In this document: positions 13,074 through 21,096 of the stretch, one piece after another
Position numbering within the stretch: the first letter of the stretch is position 1
How the letters are laid out: every line of letters starts with the position of its first letter
DNA from: a virus
DNA: 26,251 bases
Strand: one strand, 5' to 3'
IMG/VR virus record: IMGVR_UViG_3300029266_001184
Location: 1-26,251 of that record
Made by a program: the position numbers and the translations under genes
Notes under the pieces: generated by a model
Told to the model about the DNA's origin: nothing
The model's database searches: none
Seen by the model: the letters and a program-made list of their open reading frames with translations, nothing else

Positions 13074-13382
13074 AGCTTTGCCTGAGTATGCATTGAACCC
13101 CATAAATGCAGCCACAACTCCAGAAGCAGCAATAACATAAACCGAGGCAATATCTGTTATAAGGCTTGCTGCTTTGTCGAAACCTAGAACGGAGGCGAGC
13201 AAAATAATAAAAGGATATATTAACATCCCCATAAGAGCCAAGCCTGTGAACCTGCGTTCTGCGTTTCGCTTTAAGTCTTGGTCTATTATTTCTAACCTGC
13301 GATCCTCTAGCTCTAGTTTTCTCCACTCTGAGCGATCAATACTTCCGTTGGAGTCTAGGTCTGCTTTATCGAACTCTGTCAT
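13035..13382 (-). CDS. EF-hand membrane protein (late operon)
   Basis: A 115-residue protein when started at 13382; an ATG at 13388 gives 117, but the ribosome binding site AAGGAG is then only 2 bases away, against 8 for 13382. The N-terminus holds a canonical 12-residue EF-hand loop, DLDSNGSIDRSE, with Asp, Asp, Asn, Ser, Asp and Glu at the calcium positions. A charged helix follows, then two hydrophobic segments, LALMGMLIYPFIILLASVL and VYVIAASGVVAAFMGF, that look like membrane spans, and a basic tail. The pattern (calcium loop plus two spans) suggests a calcium-responsive membrane protein, perhaps an accessory lysis or virion protein. I know no proven function. Confidence 0.72.
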   Translation of the reverse strand: MTEFDKADLDSNGSIDRSEWRKLELEDRRLEIIDQDLKRNAERRFTGLALMGMLIYPFIILLASVLGFDKAASLITDIASVYVIAASGVVAAFMGFNAYSGKAKNKTSISYEKEK

Positions 13383-13500
13383 TTTCATATCTCCTTGATC
13401 TAGCGAATGCCTCTGCTATTCTTCTATCATAGGTAATAACGATAATTTTACCATTCTCATCGTAAAGAACCCAATACCTTTTCCGTTGAACTAAAAACAA
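13366..13500 (-). CDS. 44-residue small protein (TTG start)
   Basis: A 44-codon frame between two larger late genes, starting at TTG 13500 directly after the stop of the upstream gene (TAATTG) and ending 17 bases inside the next gene. The product reads as a short beta hairpin and helix: FLVQRKRYWVLYDENGKIIV, then ITYDRRIAEAFARSRRYEN. It is basic, with a clear strand-turn-strand pattern (YWVLYDENGKIIVITYD) that is unlikely in random sequence. It has no ATG start and only a weak ribosome binding site (GAGG about 10 bases ahead), so it depends on coupling. It fills the only gap in this part of the operon. I do not recognise a family. Confidence 0.45.
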   Translation of the reverse strand: MFLVQRKRYWVLYDENGKIIVITYDRRIAEAFARSRRYENDRVR

Positions 13501-13974
13501 TTACCACTTGCCTCGACCCTTACCAAGGAAATAAATAACAATAACTAATATCCCAATAGCACTTCCTAATATCAGAACTCCTAAAGACATGTCTATAATT
13601 TTCTGCCTGAGTTCTTCTTTAGCATATACAGCATCTCTTTGTGCTTTACGTTGCTCTGCTTCTATAGCCACGATTTCATTCCATGCTGCTGGTCCATAAG
13701 TCCATGAGATATGGGCTCTTAGTTCCTCCCGCATCTCTTTTAGCTTCTGTTTTTTCGTCCAGATGTCTAAAGCAGAAGACTGCGTATCTGTAAACATCTT
13801 ATACATGGGAGGCTTTTTTGCTTTTTGCTCTAGAAAGTCTAGATCAGCAACAGCCTTGCTCCAAGTAGAGAGCTGCGAGCCCATTGAGGTCAGGTCTTTC
13901 CCGACAGCAATAGCTTTTTTAAGTCCAGAAAATGCTGCACTTGCTGCGGTGAAAGCTGTAATAGGATCAATCAT
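13501..13974 (-). CDS. Conserved phage membrane-anchored protein with amphipathic helices
   Basis: A 157-residue protein; the ATG at 13974 is chosen because the protein then begins MIDPITAF and AAAGG lies 9 bases ahead. ATG 13980 is also possible. The N-terminus is an Ala-rich helix (ITAFTAASAAFSGLKKAIAVG), the middle is Lys/Gln-rich with KAKKPPMYKMF and SWTYGPAAWNEIV, then a long charged helix. The last 30 residues hold one hydrophobic span, LGVLILGSAIGILVIVIYFL. I recognise this layout from environmental phage genomes, where it has no known function. Beside large internal-virion candidates, a role in the virion or in DNA entry is possible. It overlaps the upstream small gene by 8 bases. Confidence 0.7.
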   Translation of the reverse strand: MIDPITAFTAASAAFSGLKKAIAVGKDLTSMGSQLSTWSKAVADLDFLEQKAKKPPMYKMFTDTQSSALDIWTKKQKLKEMREELRAHISWTYGPAAWNEIVAIEAEQRKAQRDAVYAKEELRQKIIDMSLGVLILGSAIGILVIVIYFLGKGRGKW

Positions 13975-14137
13975 CAACATCAACCTTTAAGCAAGCAACT
14001 GCTATTCCATTATGGGTTATCATAACTTCTGCTTTACTGCGGATCTGTTCGCACAAAGCCTTACTCTCGTAAGCTCCTAGCTGAAAGTAATCAACTGGCC
14101 TCCCCGATATAAGCTGGAGCCAAACAAGAATCCACAC
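13967..14137 (-). CDS. 56-residue small protein with hydrophobic N-terminus
   Basis: A 56-codon frame starting at GTG 14137, 4 bases after the stop of the large upstream gene, and overlapping the next start by 8 bases. The product begins with a short hydrophobic stretch, WILVWLQLISG, that could be a signal or membrane anchor, and continues PVDYFQLGAYESKALCEQI, RSKAEVMITHNGIAVACLKV. The pattern Tyr-Phe-x-Leu-Gly, then Glu-Ala/Lys-Cys and a closing strand VACLKVD resembles small proteins I have seen in marine phages. The two cysteines, C35 and C50 by count, could pair if exported. Function is unknown; likely a small envelope protein. Confidence 0.6.
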   Translation of the reverse strand: MWILVWLQLISGRPVDYFQLGAYESKALCEQIRSKAEVMITHNGIAVACLKVDVDD

Positions 14138-14141
14138 AGCA

Positions 14142-16286
14142 TTACTGAGCCACAGCTTGTTGTATTTTTAACGCTGTTGAAGGACTTACTGTGCTTATCA
14201 ACCCAGTTAAAGCACCAGTCGCAGCAGAGTCCACAGTTTCCGCAACTGGCTCTGTGACATCTGTTAAGGCTGTAACTCTAGGCTGAGAAGCTCCCAGTGC
14301 ATTTATAGCTTTCCGGAAGGCTTGGAAAATAGCATCGATCTGGGTGTCGTCAGTCATTGCTCTGCGGAGAAGCTCAGGATCTTCCGAAACAACGAGCTTT
14401 GCAATTTGCTCAAACTGCTCATCTGTGAATGGTGGCTTTTTGCCTCCGAATATTCTTGTTACGATGTTCGCAGTTGCTCCTATGTCTAAACCATTAGACG
14501 CTACAACTCTTCCTATGTCTGCAGCAGTCTGACCAACACCAACTCTACTTGCAGCACCTTCTCTGCCAGCAGTCGGAGAGCCTTTGAATATATTACCTTC
14601 AGCCTTAATAGCTCCGCTCGTAAGGTTTATTTTCGTTATTATATCGTCCAGCTTTTCTCCAGGATATAAGGCTTGCAATATCTGCTGTTCGTTTTTACTC
14701 ATATTCGTCAAAGGATCGTCAGCGAGCCTGTTTATCATGCTAACTTTTTGAGGACCACCACTTTTCAATTTAAGTGCTGAGGCTGCACCTGCTCTAAGAG
14801 CTGCAATAGCATCCTCATTGCCTGCTTCTAAAAGACGACTAAACATAATTGAAAATTCTTCAGGATTCGTTTTAGCAGAGAATATCCTCTGACCAGCCTC
14901 GTATTGTTTAACAGAGTCTTCTATCAATGCCCAGTTTTTACGAGTTGCTTGTAGATCTGGGGAAATACTATCAACGACTTCTTTTATTTGATTCTCATAG
15001 CCTTTCATTGTTTTGGCTTTATTGTTGTTTCCAGTTCTCGTCGCACTGTCCTTTAAGTCCATGAATGCTCGTTTTACCAACTCACCTTCTTTTAACGACA
15101 AAGACCTACTCAGCTGGAGCTTTGCTTTTTTACCTTTGCCAACCATTTTAAAAGGAGAAGGTAAACCAGACTCATCGAAAAATTTATTTATTACATTCCT
15201 AGAGTTTCTGCTCGCATTTGCCAGAGACAGAACAGCATCATCTATTTCTTTAAATGTTTGTCCTGCTGCACCATCAAAAATTCTATTGTATGCTGCACCC
15301 TCAGCTGTTTTTAATTTCGTGGTATTATTTGCGAAAGTTTCAAATATATTTCCACCTTGGGAGTCAGGTGCTAAGTCTTTTTGCAAAGTTGAATAAAGGT
15401 CTTCTACAAATGCATTTTTACGACCAACAACAGCATTTCGAACAATAGGAGCTCCTGGACCAGCAACTTTTACGAAACCTGAAACAACCCGATATGCCTC
15501 CTCGGACATTTCCGGAATTATTTCTCCTTTAGAAACTCTTTCTAAAACATCGTCTATGCTTAGTCCTGACTCTTTTAATATCCTTAAAAGCTCGTCTTCT
15601 ACTTTTTTACCAACCTTGCCTGTAACTTTTCTTTTAACATAATCGAATAGTGGTGCTGCTGCTTTTTGAGCAGCTCCTGATAATTTAGCAAAAGCTGGGT
15701 TCGCAATCGCACCTGTTACAACAGCGGTTGGTGCATCTGATAAACGAGCCACACCTTCTTTTTCGGAAGCACCTGTGCCCATAGCCAAGCCTTGCGTTGC
15801 ACCTATAGCTAGAAGTCTTCCCCAAGTTGGTACATTCGCAGCAAGAGACGTGCCACCTGTGAATGGTGCTCCAAGTACAGATGCAGCAGTTGTTATAATG
15901 GTCGGGACAAAAGCACCACCGATTTCATATTTCAAAGAGCCATCTTTATTGCGAGCGAGCTTATTGAACTCTCGTTCTTGAGACAATGCATCTTCATAAG
16001 TTACATTTGGGCTCAGAGCTTTTATCCCAGCAATAGCCTCGTCTGACCAATTAAAGCTCAGTCCTTGTCCAGCGAGCCTTAACCTGTCCATCATTGTCAA
16101 GTCTTCTGGTTCTCCAGCAGCTTGTTTTTGCTTAGACTCGAATTCACTTGCTCTCTTTATAAGCTCCTCGTCCGTTAAAACAATTGTTTCAGGCTCGACC
16201 TTAGGAGAACTTTTACTTTCTATCGCAGCAATAAGCTCCTCGTCATCTATTACTCCGTCCCCATTTAGGTCTCTAGGATCAGCCAT
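14142..16286 (-). CDS. Large EF-hand internal-virion / DNA-ejection candidate
   Basis: A 714-residue protein starting at ATG 16286, overlapping the upstream stop by one base. Its first 20 residues contain a perfect EF-hand loop, DLNGDGVIDDEE. Residues 69-90 (LRLAGQGLSFNWSDEAIAGI) resemble the AxGxxFGxxDE pattern common in large phage internal proteins. Residues about 121-172 form a Gly/Ala-rich hydrophobic stretch (GGAFVPTIITTAASVLG and onward). The rest is helical with many Lys, Glu and Asn. Such proteins in short-tailed phages are packed in the capsid and pass through the envelope ahead of DNA. There is no lysozyme or transglycosylase motif I can see. The role is inferred from architecture and neighbours. 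Confidence 0.6.
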   Translation of the reverse strand: MADPRDLNGDGVIDDEELIAAIESKSSPKVEPETIVLTDEELIKRASEFESKQKQAAGEPEDLTMMDRLRLAGQGLSFNWSDEAIAGIKALSPNVTYEDALSQEREFNKLARNKDGSLKYEIGGAFVPTIITTAASVLGAPFTGGTSLAANVPTWGRLLAIGATQGLAMGTGASEKEGVARLSDAPTAVVTGAIANPAFAKLSGAAQKAAAPLFDYVKRKVTGKVGKKVEDELLRILKESGLSIDDVLERVSKGEIIPEMSEEAYRVVSGFVKVAGPGAPIVRNAVVGRKNAFVEDLYSTLQKDLAPDSQGGNIFETFANNTTKLKTAEGAAYNRIFDGAAGQTFKEIDDAVLSLANASRNSRNVINKFFDESGLPSPFKMVGKGKKAKLQLSRSLSLKEGELVKRAFMDLKDSATRTGNNNKAKTMKGYENQIKEVVDSISPDLQATRKNWALIEDSVKQYEAGQRIFSAKTNPEEFSIMFSRLLEAGNEDAIAALRAGAASALKLKSGGPQKVSMINRLADDPLTNMSKNEQQILQALYPGEKLDDIITKINLTSGAIKAEGNIFKGSPTAGREGAASRVGVGQTAADIGRVVASNGLDIGATANIVTRIFGGKKPPFTDEQFEQIAKLVVSEDPELLRRAMTDDTQIDAIFQAFRKAINALGASQPRVTALTDVTEPVAETVDSAATGALTGLISTVSPSTALKIQQAVAQ

Positions 16287-17815
16287 TACTCCGTCCTCCT
16301 CGTTATCTCAGCTCTTATTTTATCTTTATTAGCTTCTGTTAGTCTGGTAGTTATTGGGGCAGTTAGCAGGAATGAAAGATCTTCTAAAGATACTTGGGTG
16401 GGGTCTGTAATTTTATCATCTCCAGGATATTTAGCAAAAACTTTAAGAGTAGATTGACCAGCTTTAGGATTCGGATCTCCATTTGGCAAATTATCAGGCT
16501 CTAGATAAGTTCTTGGCTGAATAATAAAGTCTCCTACATTTTGGATATTTTGATTTTGAGCTTCGTTTACTATCCTACCATTAAGCTCAGTGAGCAAAGT
16601 TGCATTCTTATTGTAAAATGCAAAAGCAGCATCACGAAAACTTTTACGTTGCAGGTCTGTTAAACTTCCTTCACCGAGCAAGCTGTTATACGTGTTGGCA
16701 AGATAGTCGAACATCCCACCAGTTCCACGAGCCTGTTGCTGCTCACCTTCTCTAACAACCGAACGAGGGTCTAGCATTTTCATGTAAGCAAAAATCATAC
16801 TAAGGTCAGCAACTTTTGGTGAGGCAAGATTGTAGGCTTGCTCATAAGAAGTATTAACTTTGTCGAAATTCGTTTGCAAAGCCTTAAAGTCTTTAAAGTC
16901 TTGGTCTTTGGAATATGCATCTCGAATGTCTTTATAACTAAACAGAGCTTCCATCTTAGTAACAGTTTTATTGGCGTCCTCTGCTAGTGCGTTTATCTCT
17001 GTCGGTGTCAGCAACTTCGTGCTTTTATTTATCGTTGATTCTCCACCTTCCTCTACTGAAGCAACAGTCTCGGTAACAGTTACCCATTGAGGTGTTTCTG
17101 AGCTATCGGATTCTGGGGTAATTTTAGGAATAATTAAACCTTGGGTCTGGCCAATAGCTGCTTGAGCGTCTGTTAATAAAACATTCCCGTCTGCGTCAGT
17201 TGTAAGTGAAGGAAGATTAAGAGCTGTTTTCAACCCAGCCAAGTTTCCTTCACCAACACCATATGCCTTAAAGCTAGTCGAGCCACTTTGTCCGGACTTA
17301 TCTTCTAAAACACTAACAACATTTTTAAGTGCTTTTAATTTAGGTATATCCGTGACAGGAACATAGTCTTGCTTGGTTGTCCCATCAACCATAGTTATAA
17401 CAACTGATTTGTAAGTTGAAGATCCTGTTGCTGATTTAGGTGGCTTTAGAGCTGTTGCCAAAGAGATAGCTGTCTGAGGCAAAGACGAATCTAGTTTTTT
17501 ATTGTATTGTTTTAAATCTAATAAATACTCAGCTGGGTCAATCGTCGCTGCAGCACCCGCACCTATAAGCGTCGCTCCTGGCTTGGAAGCCTCTCGAGTT
17601 AGTCCTGTGAAGTATTTAAGAGCTGCTATTGCTGGGTCGAATTCCTGACGTTTCGGACTAAGAGCTTGAGCCAGTGCCATAGCTTCCTGACCCTGTTTAG
17701 AGCCACCTGCTAAAGTGTTAAATGCACTTAATGCCCCACCAGTAAATAAAGATGGATCTGAGTTTGACCCTCCGAATCTTCTTCTGTTTAGCTCATCGTC
17801 AAAAACACTTGCCAT
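16286..17815 (-). CDS. Large hypothetical virion-associated protein
   Basis: A 509-residue protein with GGAAGGAGATAATTT ahead of ATG 17815 (strong ribosome binding site). I do not recognise a family. The first 120 residues are Ala/Gly/Leu-rich and helical, with GATLIGAGAAATIDPAEY as a hydrophobic segment. Residues about 130-250 look beta-rich (YKSVVITMVDGTTKQDYV, ADGNVLLTDAQAAIG). The C-terminal half is again helical, with ALQTNFDKVNTSYEQAYNLA, and a YNSLLGEGSLTDLQRKSF helix. Its place between a repeat protein and the EF-hand internal protein, with one-base overlap, suggests a part of the same internal or tail complex. It could also be a scaffold-like or ejection protein. Confidence 0.55.
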   Translation of the reverse strand: MASVFDDELNRRRFGGSNSDPSLFTGGALSAFNTLAGGSKQGQEAMALAQALSPKRQEFDPAIAALKYFTGLTREASKPGATLIGAGAAATIDPAEYLLDLKQYNKKLDSSLPQTAISLATALKPPKSATGSSTYKSVVITMVDGTTKQDYVPVTDIPKLKALKNVVSVLEDKSGQSGSTSFKAYGVGEGNLAGLKTALNLPSLTTDADGNVLLTDAQAAIGQTQGLIIPKITPESDSSETPQWVTVTETVASVEEGGESTINKSTKLLTPTEINALAEDANKTVTKMEALFSYKDIRDAYSKDQDFKDFKALQTNFDKVNTSYEQAYNLASPKVADLSMIFAYMKMLDPRSVVREGEQQQARGTGGMFDYLANTYNSLLGEGSLTDLQRKSFRDAAFAFYNKNATLLTELNGRIVNEAQNQNIQNVGDFIIQPRTYLEPDNLPNGDPNPKAGQSTLKVFAKYPGDDKITDPTQVSLEDLSFLLTAPITTRLTEANKDKIRAEITRRTE

Positions 17816-17818
17816 AAA

Positions 17819-19093
17819 TTATCTCCTTCCTGCATAATATGCAGCAGCAGCAGTTCCACCAGCACCTAAGAGCTGACCAAACAAGCTAGGAGTCTGAGCC
17901 GTATCCGAACCAATTCTATAGCCCATAGTTGAAGTTTGATATGGAACACCTTGCAATGCACCGAGAGCAAAGTTTATAGACTCACGATCTTTAAATCTGT
18001 CCTCTTGGTCTTGTTGGTTCGCAAGGTCAATTGCAGCTTGGTCTAGCCTTCTGCGAGCTTCGCCACTCGTTATTAGCCCTTGAGCAGCAGCTTCTTGTAG
18101 ACTTTGAGTCAATGGTGCTAAGTCTCTAAAGGACTGCATCTGGGCAAGCCTACTGGCTTCTTCAGCCTGATAACCTGCTCTAAGAGAATCTTCAGCTCCG
18201 AACCTAGAAGCTCTATCAGCATCGAACTGGCTTCTTCGCATTCCTTCTGTGTCGAATCTAGAGGCTCTGTCGGACTCATACTGACCACGCATAACATTTT
18301 CAGCATCGAATCTAGCACCTCTGTCAGACTCGAATTGTCCTCTTAACATATTCTCAGCGTCAAATCTAGCACCACGATCTGTGTCAAATCGATTTGCTGC
18401 GAAGCCTAATCCTTCAGCTGCAGCTCTGGATCTAAGGTCTGCTGCAGTTTGTACACCTTCGGAACCAAGCATGGCTTCTGCTATACCTAAACGAGAACCA
18501 CCGAAAGAACCACCTGTGGCAGCTCTAGCACGAGCATCCATTTGGTTTCTTAGCGTTTGGTTTTCTACTTCTCTAATAGATGCATCTTGAGCACCTTGGT
18601 AAATATCTAGAAATGGCTGTGCTTGTTCTAAGCTAAAAGCACCACCCAATAGTTCTTCACGTGTCGCACCTGTGTAGTCACCTAAAAGAGCGGAGCGATC
18701 TTGACCTGCGTATGTTCCTTGCAACTGTTCGTTTGTCATTCCGACATATGGGTCTCCCATAAGCGACTCACGAGTTGCAGAATCATAACCTTGACCAAGT
18801 GTATCAGCTACATTCTCAGCTTGGTCTATAAAAGGCTTATAGCTAGAAGCTCCATCTCTTAATATCTGAGCAGCGAGCTGTTCGTCTGGTGTTAGCCTTT
18901 GACCATCGTAAGATGCGAACTGAGCGAGAGTCGGGTCTCGTCCTGGATCGGAACTTGCTAGTCCGACAGCCTGTTCAAAAAGAGCCTTACCTCCCGCAGA
19001 CACCCAAGCTGGTAAATCTGAGCTACCGAACTCAACGTCATATTCAGGAAGAGTTTGAAATCCTGGTTCTAAACATCCGCTTGCACCACCCAT
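17819..19093 (-). CDS. Virion-associated protein with 18-residue tandem repeats
   Basis: A 424-residue protein with ribosome binding site GGAGG 9 bases ahead of ATG 19093. Residues 236-307 are four tandem 18-residue repeats with core Phe/Tyr-x-x-Asp-Arg-x-x-Arg-Phe-x-x-Glu-x-x-x-Arg, and a fifth degenerate unit follows. The charge pattern suits a long helix or coiled coil. The N-terminus is Gly/Pro/Ser-rich and unstructured, with a single Cys at residue 7. Residues about 187-235 are Ala/Arg-rich (ARARAATGGSFGGSRLG). The C-terminus ends in a Gly/Ala hydrophobic segment, LLGAGGTAAAAYYAGRR, that may insert in a membrane. Similar repeat proteins are common in the virion block of marine phages. 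A role in the internal core or DNA passage is inferred. Confidence 0.6.
   Translation of the reverse strand: MGGASGCLEPGFQTLPEYDVEFGSSDLPAWVSAGGKALFEQAVGLASSDPGRDPTLAQFASYDGQRLTPDEQLAAQILRDGASSYKPFIDQAENVADTLGQGYDSATRESLMGDPYVGMTNEQLQGTYAGQDRSALLGDYTGATREELLGGAFSLEQAQPFLDIYQGAQDASIREVENQTLRNQMDARARAATGGSFGGSRLGIAEAMLGSEGVQTAADLRSRAAAEGLGFAANRFDTDRGARFDAENMLRGQFESDRGARFDAENVMRGQYESDRASRFDTEGMRRSQFDADRASRFGAEDSLRAGYQAEEASRLAQMQSFRDLAPLTQSLQEAAAQGLITSGEARRRLDQAAIDLANQQDQEDRFKDRESINFALGALQGVPYQTSTMGYRIGSDTAQTPSLFGQLLGAGGTAAAAYYAGRR
18167..18388 (-). repeat. Four 54-bp coding repeats (18 residues each) plus a decayed fifth
   Basis: Codons for residues 236-309 of the 17819-19093 gene. Units: FDTDRGARFDAENMLRGQ, FESDRGARFDAENVMRGQ, YESDRASRFDTEGMRRSQ, FDADRASRFGAEDSLRAG. 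Units 1 and 2 are nearly identical and units 3 and 4 share DRASRF, so the array looks like stepwise duplication. There is no frame break between units. Confidence 0.85.
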
Positions 19094-19534
19094 CTAACTT
19101 ACCTCCACAAATAAAGAGCCAGCTTTCATAAAACCAAGCCTATTAAAGAATTTATCTTTACGATCAAGATCTCCAGAATAAACGTGACCCAATTTAACTT
19201 TTACTTTAAGCTCTTTTCCAATTTTAATAAAGCATTTTACCAATTTAATGGCTGCTCGTGATTTTCTAGCGTCTGGATGTACAAAAAACCAAGTGTCTGC
19301 TAAAAATTTCTCCTCAGACCACCAGTCGGAAGAAAAGTTCCCAGCTTGCGTTCCTAATATTTTTCCTTTGTCTTCTGCGAGAAGAACTATTCCTTTGTCT
19401 ATCATATGTTTTATCATATGTAAAATCTTTCCCTCACTTACTGGAGATCTTGGGACTTCAAATCCATCATGCATAGCAATTAACAATTTATACACCTCCG
19501 GAATATCATCAGGTACAGCTCTTCTTATTATCAT
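19094..19534 (-). CDS. GNAT-family acetyltransferase
   Basis: A 146-residue protein when started at ATG 19534, which overlaps the stop of the upstream gene (TGATG); a GTG one codon earlier is also possible. IIRRAVPDDIPEVYKLL is the N-terminal GNAT strand and helix. IVLLAEDKGKILGTQAG gives the next strands. The acetyl-CoA-binding part is WFFVHPDARKSRAAIKLVKC, where the R-x-x-G/A signature reads ARKSRA. The C-terminal FFNRLGFMKAGSLF is the usual closing hairpin. Phages often carry such an enzyme among structural genes; it may acetylate a virion protein, a host protein or a small molecule. The substrate cannot be read from sequence. Confidence 0.85.
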   Translation of the reverse strand: MIIRRAVPDDIPEVYKLLIAMHDGFEVPRSPVSEGKILHMIKHMIDKGIVLLAEDKGKILGTQAGNFSSDWWSEEKFLADTWFFVHPDARKSRAAIKLVKCFIKIGKELKVKVKLGHVYSGDLDRKDKFFNRLGFMKAGSLFVEVS

Positions 19535-19848
19535 CACATTCCACCAAGTGCTCCCATGTCTTGCTGAGGTGGACGTTGTTGGGCTTGACCACCAACCTGA
19601 TTAATGATTTGCTCTAACTCAGGAAGCAACTTCATCAAAACTCTAGCAGTCTGGGGATTAATAGCTTCGTCGAGCGTTTTTAGGTCCTCTGGGGACATAA
19701 GCGATATACGAGCCAAGAGTACAGCACCAATCTCTTCGGAAGGTTGCATGAGCCTCTGCTGGGCTTCGGGAGGCAATTCCCTCATTGGGCTGCCACCTGC
19801 CATTGGTGGACGCTCACCCATCTCATTAGGATTCATTTCTTCAGCCAT
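19534..19848 (-). CDS. Small acidic phage protein with disordered ends
   Basis: A 104-residue protein behind AAGGAGATACAAC at ATG 19848, which overlaps the end of the upstream gene by 8 bases. Its N-terminus is Met/Pro/Glu-rich and its C-terminus Gln/Pro/Gly-rich, and both are likely disordered. The middle, ISLMSPEDLKTLDEAINPQTARVLMKLLPELEQII, should form two or three helices. I have seen this layout in the structural block of environmental phages, next to the GNAT gene, but know no function. It could be a small scaffold, chaperone or linker protein. Confidence 0.6.
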   Translation of the reverse strand: MAEEMNPNEMGERPPMAGGSPMRELPPEAQQRLMQPSEEIGAVLLARISLMSPEDLKTLDEAINPQTARVLMKLLPELEQIINQVGGQAQQRPPQQDMGALGGM

Positions 19849-21085
19849 GTTGTATCTCCTTTTTGTTATAAAGCACTGACCAGTCGGTTTCTTTACAGAA
19901 CTTTCCTAATAACCAACAAATTGGTTCAAAAATTTTCCTGTAAACTTTACCTAGATAGTCAGGCTTGTCTCTTTCACCATATATATAGGCAATCTCGTTT
20001 GAACGACGCAGAACAACATGTTTCCAAAAATTAACATATTTTCCTTTGCGCATTTGCTTAACCATCCACAAAGCCCACAAATGATATCCATTGACATGAG
20101 CTGGAGTTAAATAATCTTTTGTGAATTTATAGTCATTTAATAATTGTCTTTTTGTTATTAATTTTTGATTGTACAATTCGTTGCAGATTACTCGCCCACC
20201 TACAATGCTTCCTAATGCACCACCAATAAACCCACCGATTGGTCCACCTATAGCAGTTCCTATAACTTTACCTATCGCACCAGCTCCCGCAGACTTAGCA
20301 GCTTTAACTGGATCTTGACCCATAAGAAGCTGGAGACCGAAGTTACCAACCGCACCACCGAAAGCACCTTTGAAGTTTTGAATTCCAGCAGGATCTTTTA
20401 AACTTAGATTTTTAAGGAATGTTCCTTTTGGACCACCTAAAAAACCACCACCAGAAAGGTCTCTTCCGACTAAACCTCCGAGTTCGCTTACTTCCGCTGG
20501 AGTTTCAACATTAAGAGCCGTCATCGCATCAGTAGTCGACAGAGTATTGTTGCCTGTTAATGAAGGCATCTTGTTCAATGCATCAACCTGTGCACCAGTA
20601 AGATTTTTAACAGCTGCTGGACTAAAGCTGGTAAAATCAGCCTCTAAGCTCAAGCCACTGTCTACTAATGGCAAGCCTTCCATAAGAGTCCCACCAGTTG
20701 CTATATTCGTGCCCATACTCATAGCAATAGGAGCAACTGTTGATCCGATCTCCCGCATTATTACAGAAGGGTCTATCATTCCAGACTCTTTGCCATTGAG
20801 GTTTTTATAATCCTCGATATATTGCTCCATCATTTCTCTGTCTGAAGCACTCGTGTCTGTATAAGTTCGCTGTCCGGAAACAATCGCATTTACAAAGTTA
20901 AACGATGGAACCCCACCCTCGTCAGCAGAGATACCATAAACATCTTGGAGTTTCCTGCCTCCCAGCGTATCGCCTATATTATTTCTTTGAAGTGTATAAA
21001 GATCGTATGTAAATGTTTGCGGATCATCAGTTCCGTCATCTACTGGCTCGGCTCCTAATTGAGGGTGTCCTGCTATGTGTGCCAT
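19841..21085 (-). CDS. Glycine-zipper membrane-active virion-associated protein
   Basis: A 414-residue protein behind AAAGGAGACAACA at ATG 21085. Residues about 265-297 are a glycine zipper, including AIGKVIGTAIGGPIGGFIGG, typical of helices that insert in or pass through membranes. The C-terminal 115 residues are a separate domain, from VICNELYNQKLITKRQLL through AHVNGYHLWALWMVKQMRKG to DKPDYLGKVYRK, with conserved His, Trp and Cys. I associate this ending with large proteins of marine phages. The N-terminal half is Gly/Ser/Thr-rich with no family I know. Placed among virion genes, it may help DNA cross the envelope. That role is inferred from the zipper and context. Confidence 0.6.
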   Translation of the reverse strand: MAHIAGHPQLGAEPVDDGTDDPQTFTYDLYTLQRNNIGDTLGGRKLQDVYGISADEGGVPSFNFVNAIVSGQRTYTDTSASDREMMEQYIEDYKNLNGKESGMIDPSVIMREIGSTVAPIAMSMGTNIATGGTLMEGLPLVDSGLSLEADFTSFSPAAVKNLTGAQVDALNKMPSLTGNNTLSTTDAMTALNVETPAEVSELGGLVGRDLSGGGFLGGPKGTFLKNLSLKDPAGIQNFKGAFGGAVGNFGLQLLMGQDPVKAAKSAGAGAIGKVIGTAIGGPIGGFIGGALGSIVGGRVICNELYNQKLITKRQLLNDYKFTKDYLTPAHVNGYHLWALWMVKQMRKGKYVNFWKHVVLRRSNEIAYIYGERDKPDYLGKVYRKIFEPICWLLGKFCKETDWSVLYNKKEIQHG

Positions 21086-21096
21086 TGTTGTCTCCT

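Noticed and set aside
15013-15396. A 127-codon plus-strand frame opposite the large EF-hand gene
   Set aside because: There is no ribosome binding site, and the whole frame is antisense to an intact 714-residue gene.
18118-18318. A 66-codon second minus-strand frame through the 18-residue repeats
   Set aside because: It is explained as an alternate-frame shadow of the repetitive coding sequence, with no ribosome binding site.
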